From Anaerolineae bacterium (GTDB lineage Bacteria > Chloroflexota > Anaerolineae > Anaerolineales > E44-bin32): a stretch of DNA of 64,000 nucleotides. The translations under genes were made by a program, and so were the position numbers. Every line of letters begins with the position of its first letter. Positions within the stretch are counted from its first letter, which is position 1. Below, piece by piece: positions 45,363-54,770 of the stretch. The stretch lies in contig DUEZ01000071.1 of NCBI GenBank assembly GCA_011174825.1, positions 1 through 64,000 on the forward strand, in the 5' to 3' direction. The notes below the pieces were generated by a model. The model saw nothing but the letters and a program-made list of their open reading frames with translations. It was not told where the DNA came from and ran no database searches.

Positions 45363-46467
45363 CCCGCGCGTCTTATCCATCTTCGGCACACGACCCGAGG
45401 CGGTCAAAATGGCACCGGTGATCCGACGTTTAGCAAGCGCGCCTGAGATCGAATCCGTCGTTTGTATCACTGCCCAGCATCGAGAGATGCTCGACCAGGT
45501 ACTTGAGCTATTTGAGATTCGACCCGACTATGATCTCGACATCATGCGCCCAGATCAAGCTTTGTCTGAACTTACCGCAGCCTTGTTCGCTGACCTCGAT
45601 CCTGTGCTGAAAGAGGTAAACCCTGATTGGGTTCTGGTTCAGGGAGACACGACGACGGTGATGGCGGCGGCTCTGTTGGCTTTCTACCATCGGGTGAAGG
45701 TGGGGCACGTTGAAGCCGGATTACGCACAGGCGATAAATGGCAACCATTTCCAGAGGAGATCAACCGCTGCGTCGCCGGTGTCGTCGCTGATCTTCATTT
45801 CGCCCCCACCACGCATGCCCGCGACAATCTAATGCGTGAAGGCGTTCCTGCGGAACGGATCCTCGTCACAGGAAACCCTGTGATCGATGCCTTACAGGAA
45901 ATCACCGCTCGTCCCTATGATTTTGAAACCGGTCCCTTGAGGGGCATACCCTGGGATCGAAAGGTGGTCTTAGTAACTGCCCATCGACGAGAAAATTTCG
46001 GCCAGCCTTTGGAGGATATTTTCACCGCCCTGATCCGCATCGCTGAGATCTACTCCGACCATGTGCAGCTTGTATATCCTGTCCATCTCAACCCGAATGT
46101 GTACGGTACAGCACATCGTATGTTGGGAGAAATCCCGAATATCACCTTGCTGGAGCCGTTAGATTACCTTCCCATGGTCCATTTGATGAAACGCGCATAC
46201 TTGGCGCTGACTGATTCGGGCGGCATCCAGGAGGAAGCGCCAGGTGTGGGTACACCCGTATTGGTGTTACGTAATGTCACCGAACGCCCAGAAGCGGTCG
46301 AGGCCGGTACGGCTTTGCTCGTGGGCACGGATCCTGAAGTCATCCTGGCTGAGACGAGACGGCTACTGGAAGACGAGCAGGCATACACGTCGATGTCGTG
46401 CGCGGTCAATCCCTTCGGCGACGGTCACGCTTCAGAACGCATCGTCCAAGCGCTCCTGGATCATTAA
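45355..46467 (+). CDS. wecB: UDP-N-acetylglucosamine 2-epimerase (non-hydrolysing)
   Basis: 370 residues from ATG 45355 with GGAGGT just upstream; it overlaps the wecC stop by 8 bp. Motifs: FGTRPEAVKMAPVIR, VLVQGDTTTVMAAALLAFY, GHVEAGLRTGDKW, PEEINR, LVTAHRRENFG and TDSGGIQEEAPGVGTPVLVLRNVTERPEAVEAGT, which are the complete family set. The enzyme makes UDP-ManNAc from UDP-GlcNAc, and WecC oxidises it. Confidence 0.95.
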   Translation: MPDPRVLSIFGTRPEAVKMAPVIRRLASAPEIESVVCITAQHREMLDQVLELFEIRPDYDLDIMRPDQALSELTAALFADLDPVLKEVNPDWVLVQGDTTTVMAAALLAFYHRVKVGHVEAGLRTGDKWQPFPEEINRCVAGVVADLHFAPTTHARDNLMREGVPAERILVTGNPVIDALQEITARPYDFETGPLRGIPWDRKVVLVTAHRRENFGQPLEDIFTALIRIAEIYSDHVQLVYPVHLNPNVYGTAHRMLGEIPNITLLEPLDYLPMVHLMKRAYLALTDSGGIQEEAPGVGTPVLVLRNVTERPEAVEAGTALLVGTDPEVILAETRRLLEDEQAYTSMSCAVNPFGDGHASERIVQALLDH

Positions 46468-46484
46468 GAGCGGATTAATTTGAA

Positions 46485-47549
46485 ATGGCACACCGATCCT
46501 CTAAACGACTTTGCGTCATACCGCATCTCTCCGGCGTAGGTGGTCCATCATCCTTCCAACTCAGACTCGTAAAAGGTCTGTCCGCATATGGCATAGAGAC
46601 CTGCCATGAACTGAGCGACACACCTTACGATGCGGTACTCGTGATCGGGGGCACCCGTCAACTCGCGGGGTTGTGGCGCGCGCGGTGGCGTGGGATACCT
46701 GTCCTTCAACGCCTGGATGGCATGAATTGGATCCACCGGCGATACACCACCGGGCTTCGTCACTTCCTGCGCGCCGAGAGGGGGAACTTGTTGCTGTCGA
46801 CGATCAGGGCTCGCATGGCCGATATCGTGGTTTATCAAAGCCAATTTGCCCGCTCGTGGTGGGAGCGCGAACGCGGACCTCAATCAAAACCCACTTACGT
46901 TGTGCACAATGGAGTCGATCTCACAGAATTCCACCCCGCTGGCATAGGTGAACGACCCACGGATCGCTACCGCTTGCTTTTGGTCGAGGGAGCGTTAGGC
47001 GGCGGGTATGAGTTGGGTCTGGACCACGCCATCGCGTTGACGCAGCGCATGACGAAGAAGCTTGATAAGCCCGTGGATCTCATGGTGGCAGGCAAAACTT
47101 CTCCTGAGACAAGAGCGCGAGCGGAACGCAATAAGGATGTAACGGTGCGGTGGGCCGGTATCGTTCCACGCGAGCGCATCCCGGAGCTCGATCGCTCGGC
47201 ACATCTGCTATACGCCGCAGATCTGAACGCCGCGTGTCCCAATGCCGTGATCGAGGCGATGGCTTGTGGACTTCCGGTGGTGGCTTTTGAGACTGGCGCA
47301 CTTCCTGAGCTCGTTAAGGGTGATTCGGGCCGCTTGGCGCCTTACGGTGGCGATCCATGGAGGCTTGATCCTCCTGATATCGACGGCTTGGCACATGCTG
47401 CTTTGGAGGTATTATCAGACTTATCACGGTTTCAAACCGACGCCCGAGCGCGTGCTGAGGCCGCGTTTAGCCTCGATCAAATGGTGAAAGGTTATTTGAC
47501 CGCGCTTGGGTGGGCTGAAGAGAATCCAGGAGCATGGTCAGGTAAATAA
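46485..47549 (+). CDS. Glycosyltransferase family 4
   Basis: 354 residues with the GT-B fold. The N-terminal domain has IPHLSGVGGPSSFQ (acceptor-side loop) and LQRLDGMNWIHRR; the C-terminal donor domain has the GT4 motif ACPNAVIEAMACGLPVVAFETGALPELV (E-x7-E type) and VRWAGIVPRERIPEL. It adds one sugar to the growing unit; neither donor nor acceptor can be read from sequence. It lies 17 bp after wecB. Confidence 0.88.
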   Translation: MAHRSSKRLCVIPHLSGVGGPSSFQLRLVKGLSAYGIETCHELSDTPYDAVLVIGGTRQLAGLWRARWRGIPVLQRLDGMNWIHRRYTTGLRHFLRAERGNLLLSTIRARMADIVVYQSQFARSWWERERGPQSKPTYVVHNGVDLTEFHPAGIGERPTDRYRLLLVEGALGGGYELGLDHAIALTQRMTKKLDKPVDLMVAGKTSPETRARAERNKDVTVRWAGIVPRERIPELDRSAHLLYAADLNAACPNAVIEAMACGLPVVAFETGALPELVKGDSGRLAPYGGDPWRLDPPDIDGLAHAALEVLSDLSRFQTDARARAEAAFSLDQMVKGYLTALGWAEENPGAWSGK

Positions 47550-47599
47550 GGAAGGAGCGAGAGATCGTATACCCAGGAAAGGTTGGTCTGCAACAACGC

Positions 47600-48673
47600 G
47601 TGCTCCCTTCATACAGAGCACCGTTCTTCGATCGGCTAGCCGAGGTATGCCAGGGTGGTTTGAGCGTTTTCGCCGGTGAAGCCCGATCAGAGGAGGCCAT
47701 CCACAGCATAGATCGTCTCGAAGTCGCCCACTATTCGATGGCGAGAAATCTCCACTTTTTGGGTGGACCCTTCTATATATGCCTGCAGCTCGGGTTGATG
47801 AAATGGCTGGATGATTGGGATCCCGAGATCTTAATCCTGGAGGCCAATCCGCGCTGTCTCTTCAATCGAGCAGCGATCAGGTGGATGAAACACCGTGGCC
47901 GACCTGTGATTGGTTGGGGGTTAGGAGCGCCAACAACTCGAGGTGCGATGGCCAGTCTACGTAGGCTGACGCGAGAGAATGCTTTACGCCGATTCGATCT
48001 GCTCATCGCTTACAGCTCCTTGGGCGCCGAGCAATATCAAGCCATAGGCATGCCAGAAAACCGTGTACTTGTGGCTCCAAACGCCGTCTCACCACCCCCA
48101 CCCCCACTCCAGGAACGTGCCCCCCTGGTAAACCGCCCCGCACGCTTGCTCTTCGTCGGTCGATTACAAGAGCGTAAGCGTGTCGATCTTCTCCTGCGCG
48201 CCTGCGCACAATTGGAAACTACCCCGGACTTGTGGGTCGTAGGTGATGGACCAGCTCGAGCGATGTTGGAACGGTTGGCAAGAGAGATTTATCCGAGGGC
48301 AAACTTTGCTGGTCCTCAACATGGCCACGCTCTCGATTGGTTTTTTGATAAGGCGGACCTCTTCGTATTACCTGGCACAGGTGGTCTAGCGGTTCAACAG
48401 GCAATGGCCCACGGTTTGCCCGTGATCGTTGCCGAGGGCGATGGAACACAAAACGATCTCGTGGCTGGAGATAACGGTTGGCTTATGGCGCCAAGCGATC
48501 TACATGCCCTGACAGAGACATTACGTGAGGCGCTGGCGGACCCCAAAAAGCTTCATGAAATGGGTGTCAAGTCACATCGCCTGGTATCTGAACGCTATAA
48601 TATCAATACCATGGTGCAGGTTTTTGTGAAAGCCATGAATGAGTGCAATAAAAAAACTGCTATCGAGAAGTAG
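47600..48673 (+). CDS. Glycosyltransferase family 4
   Basis: 357 residues from GTG 47600; the frame is open to 47546, and a CTG at 47588 with AGGAAAGG upstream would add QQR before the conserved VLPSYRAPFFDRL start, so the true start is uncertain. GT-B fold: WGLGAPTTRGA, the donor domain LLFVGRLQERKRVDLLLRA, and LFVLPGTGGLAVQQAMAHGLPVIVAEGDG. The last residues (NECNKKTAIEK) and the stop are encoded by the dispersed repeat element J, so the natural C-terminus may have been replaced. Substrate unknown. Confidence 0.82.
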   Translation: MLPSYRAPFFDRLAEVCQGGLSVFAGEARSEEAIHSIDRLEVAHYSMARNLHFLGGPFYICLQLGLMKWLDDWDPEILILEANPRCLFNRAAIRWMKHRGRPVIGWGLGAPTTRGAMASLRRLTRENALRRFDLLIAYSSLGAEQYQAIGMPENRVLVAPNAVSPPPPPLQERAPLVNRPARLLFVGRLQERKRVDLLLRACAQLETTPDLWVVGDGPARAMLERLAREIYPRANFAGPQHGHALDWFFDKADLFVLPGTGGLAVQQAMAHGLPVIVAEGDGTQNDLVAGDNGWLMAPSDLHALTETLREALADPKKLHEMGVKSHRLVSERYNINTMVQVFVKAMNECNKKTAIEK

Positions 48674-48763
48674 GGAGGGGTATATGTGGGTGTGCAGGCC
48701 GCGCCTGCACACCCACATATACCGGTCCTCTTCTCGCGGTTGATCTTTTTTCAGTGGAGTCAT
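48648..48763. repeat. Element J, copy 2, with a 20-bp-arm hairpin
   Basis: Same parts as at 18261-18374: GCAATAAAAAAACTGC...GAGAAG at the left, GGTCCTCTTCTCGCGGTTGAT and TTTTTTCAGTGGAGTCATGA at the right. In the centre (48680-48722) GTATATGTGGGTGTGCAGGC pairs perfectly with its inverse around CGC. It spans the C-terminal codons and stop of the preceding gene and ends 27 bp before the next start. Confidence 0.88.
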
Positions 48764-48789
48764 GAATACCATAACTGGAGAACGCTGAG

Positions 48790-50007
48790 ATGCGCTTATT
48801 ATTCGTTGCCGATGGGCGGAGTCCGATCGCATTAAATTGGATCTCTCACTTTATCGATGCTGGACACGAAGTACATCTGTACTCAACCTTCGACTGCCAG
48901 CCAGATCTGGAATTAGCTTCGTTGGAGATCGTGCCGGTGGCATTCAGTAGTTTGACAAAGTTCCCACGGAGATCCTCCGGTTGGGTCCCCGGAGGGGCAA
49001 AGGGTATCGATTTCCGTACCACAATGCGTCATTGGCTCGGTCCGTTGACGATTCCATGGGCTGCCGAGCGCGTCAGAAAGGGGCTGCTGAAGCTTGAACC
49101 CGATTTGATTCACGCCATGCGTATCCCCTTTGAAGGGATCGTAACCGCTGCAGCCTATCCCACAGCACCCCTGATCGTCTCGGTGTGGGGCAACGATTTC
49201 ACATTGCATGCTTCCTCTACACGTGCAATGGGGTTGCTCACCAGGCGCGCTCTAGGTCGCACGGATGCTTTGCACGTCGATTGCGAGCGGGATCTGAGGC
49301 TTGCCTATGAATGGGGCATGTCGCGCATGCGACCAACCTTGGTCGTCCCCGCTGCGGGCGGGGTGCGTCCTGAGATCTTCCACCCTGGCGAAACCGATAC
49401 AACCCAGCTGAGTGATCGTGTCGGGAATGTCCTGCGTGATTTACCAACGGATACACCGGTCGTGGTCAACCCACGTGGTTTCCGCGCTTATGTCCGCAAC
49501 GATACCTTCTTTCAGGCGATCCCATTAATCCTGAAGGATCACCCTGAAACGATCTTCCTCTGCCCAGCCATGGAGGGTGAATCGCAAGCCGGGGAGTGGG
49601 TTGATCAATTGGGGATCAGCGCTTCAGTCCGTCTTCTGCCCAGGCTTACACCCACTGAAATGGCAGCCGTATACCGTCGGGCGCAAGTGTCCGTCTCGGC
49701 GTCGGAGCACGATGGTACACCAAATACCTTGCTGGAAGCGATGGCATGCGGTTGCTTCCCTGTGGTCGGTGATTTGGAGTCGATTCGAGAGTGGATCGAG
49801 GACGATCTTAATGGCTTGTTGATCGATCCCGGGAAGCCTGCCGAGCTCGCAGATGCTGTCATTAAGGCTCTATCTGACAAGGCTTTGCATTCCAAGGTTG
49901 TCGAACACAATTTTCACCTGATCGTCGAAAGAAGGGTGACCTACGTTGAGGTAATGGCTAGAGTGGAGGCGTTTTACAGACGAATACGAGGAAGGATCGT
50001 AGCGTGA
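48790..50007 (+). CDS. Glycosyltransferase family 4
   Basis: 405 residues. The start RLLFVADGRSPIALNWISHFIDAGHEVHLYS is a typical GT-B acceptor domain; PLIVSVWGNDFTLH and the donor domain ending with VSVSASEHDGTPNTLLEAMACGCFPVVGDLESIREWI give the GT4 motif. Glutamate pairs E-x7-E are in place. It follows element J and lies 330 bp before the oxidoreductase gene. Confidence 0.88.
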   Translation: MRLLFVADGRSPIALNWISHFIDAGHEVHLYSTFDCQPDLELASLEIVPVAFSSLTKFPRRSSGWVPGGAKGIDFRTTMRHWLGPLTIPWAAERVRKGLLKLEPDLIHAMRIPFEGIVTAAAYPTAPLIVSVWGNDFTLHASSTRAMGLLTRRALGRTDALHVDCERDLRLAYEWGMSRMRPTLVVPAAGGVRPEIFHPGETDTTQLSDRVGNVLRDLPTDTPVVVNPRGFRAYVRNDTFFQAIPLILKDHPETIFLCPAMEGESQAGEWVDQLGISASVRLLPRLTPTEMAAVYRRAQVSVSASEHDGTPNTLLEAMACGCFPVVGDLESIREWIEDDLNGLLIDPGKPAELADAVIKALSDKALHSKVVEHNFHLIVERRVTYVEVMARVEAFYRRIRGRIVA

Positions 50008-50349
50008 AGTGTTCGCTTCTTTCGAAGCGTTCGGTATGCTCCACGTACAGGTTCATCCCCATGCAAAAACCCAATATGTAGGGGCAATTCACCGTTCGTG
50101 CCGCGAGACGCCGAGAAAAACACTCGGCACTTTCAGCCGGCAGGGCAGTGCGAGACGGCATGAATTGCCCCTACGCTAGAGATGGGATACTCACCACCGA
50201 TAATTCCGCTCTATCAAGCAATCAGCGTTACGCTCAGGAGTTACAGCTATCCCAGGCTTCCATCCTAGTGCTATAATCCTCACAATGTTGATTCAACGGA
50301 ATGGAGAGCATCGCTGGCTCCCGTTCTCTTTCGCATGATCATCTAAGCC
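50008..50349. repeat. Intergenic region with a family D element
   Basis: At 50078-50174 is a 97-bp element with ends GTAGGGGCAATTCACCGTTC and GACGGCATGAATTGCCCCTAC. It contains GAGAAAAACACTCGGCAC in the middle and is the inverted form of 16863-17000. A TATAAT box (50272-50277) precedes the next gene, but no matching -35 was found. Confidence 0.85.
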
Positions 50350-52512
50350 ATGAAACAGGTTATTCAGGACGTTCGTACAGGTGAGACCTCCGTGTTTGAG
50401 GTCCCTACCCCTAAGCCGAAACCGGGCACTGCGCTTGTGCGTACGGCCGCTTCCCTTGTCTCTGCAGGCACCGAGCGAGCGTTACTTGAGTTCGCCGGTA
50501 AGAGCTTATTAGGAAAAGCCCGTTCCCGACCCGACCTGGTTCGCCAAGTCTTCGAAAAGGTTCGCAAGGAAGGGATATTAACCACAATTGAAGCCGTTCA
50601 GCGCCGACTTGATCAACCGATGCCTCTGGGTTACTCATCCTCTGGGATGATTGTGGAGGTTGGTGAAGGGCTGATAGGCTTCCATGTGGGTGACAGGGTG
50701 GTTTGTGCCGGAGGGGGATACGCCGTGCACGCCGAATACGCCGTCGTCCCTCAGAATCTGCTCTCTCACCTGCCGGAATCGGTCGATTTTGAATCTGGAG
50801 CCTCCGCTACCCTCGGAGCGATCGCCTTACACGGCTTTCGCCTCGCCGAACCCCAAATTGGTGAGCGTGTTGCGGTGATCGGTCTGGGGCTGCTGGGATT
50901 GCTCACGGCTGGGATCGCTCGAGCAGCGGGTTGTGTTGTATTCGGTGTCGACCTCTCGACGGCTCGGGTAGCGTTCGCACGCAGCATGGGGGTCGAGGCC
51001 GTGTCACGTGAGGGCGCGGAGGAGGCCGCAGCTTCTTTCAGTAAAGGGGCGGGATTTGACACAGTACTCATCTGTGCAGACACTTCATCTGATGATCCGG
51101 TTGAATTTGGGGGGACGATCGCTCGCGATCGGGCACGCGTTATCGCCGTTGGGGCTGTCGGGATGACGATCCCCCGCAGGCTCTACTACGCTAAAGAACT
51201 GACTTTCCTCGTTTCTCGCTCCTACGGTCCGGGGCGGTATGACCCGCTATATGAAGAGGCGGGGCACGACTATCCCTCCGGCTATGTACGCTGGACAGAA
51301 GGGCGTAATCTGGCAGCCTACGTAAACCTGTTGGCGGAGGGCAAGCTCGACGTAGCACAGCTCATTACACACCGTTTCCCGATCGAACGAGCCACGGAAG
51401 CATACGATCTGATCACAGGAAAAACAGATGAGCCCTTCCTCGGCGTGCTCATAACCTACCCCGAAATCCCCCATGAACCGGCCACCCATCTTACCATCAA
51501 GGAGCGACCCATTGAACCGACCCCCACAATTCGGTTAGGAGTGTTCGGCGCGGGCAATTTCGCCACTTCAGTACTCTTTCCGATCCTACAGCGGATGCGT
51601 GGGATCGAAATGGTCGGTTTAGCGACGGCAACTGGGATGACAGGCGCCCATGCAGGTCGAAAGTACGGTTTCCGATACGCAACGACAGATGAAGAGGAGA
51701 TCCTGGGGGACAAGGGAGTTAACACCGTCACGATACTCACCCGCCATCATTTACATGCTCAGCAGGTGATCGATGCACTTCAGGTCGGCAAGCACGTTTT
51801 CTGTGAAAAGCCACTTTCGTTGACCCGTGAAGGTTTGATCGGGGTCGCTAAAGTAGTGGAGGTCAGCAACCGTTTGTTGACTGTCGGATTCAACCGTCGT
51901 TTCGCACCACTCGCGGTTCAACTTAAAGCCTTTCTCGAAGGTATGCATGAGCCCGTGTCGATGTATTACCGGGTCAATGCAGGTCTTCTACCCAAGGAAC
52001 ACTGGCTTCATGATCCTACGCAGGGAGGTGGACGGATCATAGGGGAAGCCTGTCATTTTATCGATTTTCTGACCTTCCTCCTTGGCGAACCACCAATCCG
52101 TGTACAGAGTAAAGGCTTGCCTGATGATGAACGATACCAGGAGGACAACGTCCTCCTAACCTTCGAATTTCCCGATGGTTCCGTTGGTTCGATCGCATAC
52201 CTTGCCGCAGGAGATCAAGCGTTTCCAAAGGAGAGGTTGGAGGTTATTGGTGGTGGTCGTGTGGCCGTATTGGATGATTTCCGCCGCCTCGAAACCTTCT
52301 CCCGCGGGCGACGTCGGATCCATCGATCTTGGTTGCGACAAGATAAGGGGCATCGCGCCATATGGCAGGCCTTCGCAAACTCAATTTTAACAGGAGGACC
52401 GCCGCCGATCCCCTACCATCAATTGTTCGCGGTTTCCATGGCGTCTTTCGCTGCCGTCGAATCCCTGCGTTCAGGCGAAGTTGTACCCCTCAAACCGCTC
52501 AGCCTAGAGTGA
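50350..52512 (+). CDS. Bi-domain oxidoreductase: MDR/zinc-type dehydrogenase plus Gfo/Idh/MocA dehydrogenase
   Basis: 720 residues. Residues about 1-375 are a medium-chain dehydrogenase domain (GDRVVCAGGGYAVHAEYAVVP, then VAVIGLGLLGLLTAGIARAAG for NAD). Residues about 395-720 are a Gfo/Idh/MocA domain (RLGVFGAGNFATSVLFPILQ, VFCEKPLSLTREGL, TVGFNRRFAPLA). Such fused proteins are common next to heparinase-like genes in exopolysaccharide loci and probably oxidise and re-reduce a sugar nucleotide; the reaction is not established. Its stop overlaps the next ATG (TGATG). Confidence 0.9.
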   Translation: MKQVIQDVRTGETSVFEVPTPKPKPGTALVRTAASLVSAGTERALLEFAGKSLLGKARSRPDLVRQVFEKVRKEGILTTIEAVQRRLDQPMPLGYSSSGMIVEVGEGLIGFHVGDRVVCAGGGYAVHAEYAVVPQNLLSHLPESVDFESGASATLGAIALHGFRLAEPQIGERVAVIGLGLLGLLTAGIARAAGCVVFGVDLSTARVAFARSMGVEAVSREGAEEAAASFSKGAGFDTVLICADTSSDDPVEFGGTIARDRARVIAVGAVGMTIPRRLYYAKELTFLVSRSYGPGRYDPLYEEAGHDYPSGYVRWTEGRNLAAYVNLLAEGKLDVAQLITHRFPIERATEAYDLITGKTDEPFLGVLITYPEIPHEPATHLTIKERPIEPTPTIRLGVFGAGNFATSVLFPILQRMRGIEMVGLATATGMTGAHAGRKYGFRYATTDEEEILGDKGVNTVTILTRHHLHAQQVIDALQVGKHVFCEKPLSLTREGLIGVAKVVEVSNRLLTVGFNRRFAPLAVQLKAFLEGMHEPVSMYYRVNAGLLPKEHWLHDPTQGGGRIIGEACHFIDFLTFLLGEPPIRVQSKGLPDDERYQEDNVLLTFEFPDGSVGSIAYLAAGDQAFPKERLEVIGGGRVAVLDDFRRLETFSRGRRRIHRSWLRQDKGHRAIWQAFANSILTGGPPPIPYHQLFAVSMASFAAVESLRSGEVVPLKPLSLE

Positions 52513-54770
52513 TGGCTCCACTGCTCCGCGCTTTTCGTGAACTCGGCCTCGGTCCGTTAGCCCTCTATGGGGGTTATCAGACCTTGTTGCGTACGGGTTG
52601 GATAAAAGCTCGTACGCCTAGCTACGATTGGGCTAAGCGCCCGTTAAAGCGTTGGATCCTCCCCGATGTACCCGCAACACCGATGGCTTATGTCGAGTAT
52701 CGCATTAAACATGCACCTCCTTTCTTCTTGAAGCCGGATGTGTTCTTGAAGACCGAATTGGGCCAGATCCTCGCTGGCGACGAAGAAATTGCTCTGAAAG
52801 AAGTAAATGAGATCCTCTCGGGCTCTTTTCGCCTCTTTGGGGGTGCACCGATTAGACTGGGCTTTCCACCTGACTGGACCGCTTTTGCCCCGTTGACGGA
52901 CGAAGACGATACCTTTCATCTCGATCTGGACCGTCACTGGACAGCCTATAACATCGACGATTTCCCGGCGGACGTTAAACTGCTGTGGGAGATCGCCCGT
53001 TTCGGCTGGATTTACCCCTTGGCTCGGGCATATTGGTTAACGGAAGATGACCGTTATTATTGGGCCATCCTGACATTAATCGACTCCTGGCAAGAAGCGA
53101 ATAAACCCAACACCGGTCCGCATTGGATCTCCGGGCAGGAAATAGCTTTACGTGTGATGGGTTTGGTCTTCACCACCTATGCCTTCGCACACAAACTTAA
53201 TCAAAACCCCGAACAGGTTATTCGCTTGACGGAGATGATCGCCGCACACACCGATCGAATTCCCGTAACATTGACCTATGCACGTTCACAGAACAACAAC
53301 CATCTGCTTGTTGAAGCGGTTGCACTCTATACCGTCGGTCTCCTCTTTCCTGAATTTCGATCCTCGCCGCAATGGTATCGATTGGGCAAACACTGGCTTA
53401 TGGAAGCCCTCACTAGCCAGGTCCTTCCGGATGGCGGTTATGTGCAGCATTCGACCAATTACCAACGCCTGGCGATCCAGGCTGGCTTGTGGGCATCCCA
53501 GATAGCGGTGGCCAACGATGAGCCGCTTCCCCTCAGTGTGATCGACGCCCTACACCGGATGAGCATATGTTTAGGTTCGTTAATCGATCCGGAGAGTGGA
53601 AAGGCACCGAACTTCGGTCCCAATGACGGAGCCCACATCTTACCGCTCACTACATGCCCCTTCGATGATTTCCGTCCTGTAATCCAAGTGGCTAGACGAG
53701 CGTTCTCAGGTAAGCGCACCTACCCATCTGGACCATGGGATGAGGGGTGTGTCTGGTTTGGTATGAAGACTGAGAGAGGCGTAGTTGAACAGAAGCTAGG
53801 TGCGGCTACACCTGGCGTTGACGCTATAGCAAAATCTCCCCTCACCCCAACCCTTTCCCCAAAGGGGAGAGGGGATTCAAGCCTCGATCGAAAGGAACAT
53901 TTCCAACACGCTGGCCTCTACCTCATGGGTGGTCACCAGGCGTGGGGAATGCTACGATGTGCTCGTTTTTCCTCCCGACCGGGTCATTCCGATCAGTTGC
54001 ACTTCGATCTCTGGTGGGGGGGACAGAACATCGCCTGTGACCCTGGCACCTACCTTTACAACGGCGCAACGCCATGGGACAACGGCTTAACAGGAGCGCA
54101 CGTTCACAACACAGTCGTTGTCGACGATCAGGAGCCGATGACCAGGGCGGGCAGATTCCTGTGGCTTGATTGGTCGCGTGGAGAACTGTTAGGCCGTTGG
54201 CGGTCTCAGGAGAATGGATTAGAGGTTTTATGCGCCGAGCACGACGGTTATCGTCGCATGGGTGTGGTTCATCGCCGCACGGTTGTGCGCGCGGGTGAGG
54301 ATATCTGGGTTGTGATCGATGATATCTGTGGTACAGGCTCCTACACCGCTCGTGTAGGCTGGTTACTCCCTGACAGCGAGTGGCGATTAGAGGGGGACGA
54401 GTTGAACCTAACACCTTCACGAGTCCGGCTCACAATGCGTACACTGGGCGCAAAAGGACCGGTGGGCTTGTACCGCGCGGGCGAGCTGATCGGAGGGGAA
54501 CCGGTGAGCGGGGAGGGGACGCTCTGGGGATGGCGCTCGTTGACCTACGCGTCCAAAAAGCCGGCGCTGCGAATCGTTAGCGAAAGCATGGGGAATCTCC
54601 CGCTCAGGCTTGAAACATGGTGGGCTTTCAACGACGTGGATCCCCTCTTCCTTACCCTTGAACGGCGTGATCCCTGCTTGGGCTCGTCCGGGGTATCCAA
54701 GCTTGAATATAAGGGCGCGCGTTTGGACATTGACGATGCACATAATGTTGATTCATCAGGCCTTCGCTGA
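52512..54770 (+). CDS. Heparinase II/III family polysaccharide lyase-like protein
   Basis: 752 residues from ATG 52512, which overlaps the oxidoreductase stop; longer in-frame starts lie inside that gene and are rejected. The N-terminal alpha/alpha toroid (about 90-430: WISGQEIALRVMGL, RSQNNNHLLVEAVALYT, GYVQHSTNYQRLAIQ) carries the Asn/Tyr/His residues typical of the lyase site. The C-terminal beta-sandwich (about 475-735) starts around SDQLHFDLWWGGQNIACDPGTYLYN. Between them lies an in-frame family A repeat encoding PLTPTLSPKGRG (about residue 445). These proteins may edit or release uronic-acid-rich chains. It overlaps the next gene by 35 bp. Confidence 0.9.
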   Translation: MAPLLRAFRELGLGPLALYGGYQTLLRTGWIKARTPSYDWAKRPLKRWILPDVPATPMAYVEYRIKHAPPFFLKPDVFLKTELGQILAGDEEIALKEVNEILSGSFRLFGGAPIRLGFPPDWTAFAPLTDEDDTFHLDLDRHWTAYNIDDFPADVKLLWEIARFGWIYPLARAYWLTEDDRYYWAILTLIDSWQEANKPNTGPHWISGQEIALRVMGLVFTTYAFAHKLNQNPEQVIRLTEMIAAHTDRIPVTLTYARSQNNNHLLVEAVALYTVGLLFPEFRSSPQWYRLGKHWLMEALTSQVLPDGGYVQHSTNYQRLAIQAGLWASQIAVANDEPLPLSVIDALHRMSICLGSLIDPESGKAPNFGPNDGAHILPLTTCPFDDFRPVIQVARRAFSGKRTYPSGPWDEGCVWFGMKTERGVVEQKLGAATPGVDAIAKSPLTPTLSPKGRGDSSLDRKEHFQHAGLYLMGGHQAWGMLRCARFSSRPGHSDQLHFDLWWGGQNIACDPGTYLYNGATPWDNGLTGAHVHNTVVVDDQEPMTRAGRFLWLDWSRGELLGRWRSQENGLEVLCAEHDGYRRMGVVHRRTVVRAGEDIWVVIDDICGTGSYTARVGWLLPDSEWRLEGDELNLTPSRVRLTMRTLGAKGPVGLYRAGELIGGEPVSGEGTLWGWRSLTYASKKPALRIVSESMGNLPLRLETWWAFNDVDPLFLTLERRDPCLGSSGVSKLEYKGARLDIDDAHNVDSSGLR
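53836..53874. repeat. Family A repeat inside the heparinase gene
   Basis: CTCCCCTCACCCCAACCC, then TTTCCCCAAAGGGGAGAGG reads in frame as SPLTPTLSPKGRG and keeps the gene open. It separates the toroid from the beta-sandwich, a position where an insert can be tolerated. Confidence 0.9.

Noticed and set aside
52362-52511. Longer start for the heparinase-like protein
   Set aside because: The first 50 codons lie wholly inside the oxidoreductase gene in another frame, and a normal ATG overlaps its stop codon.
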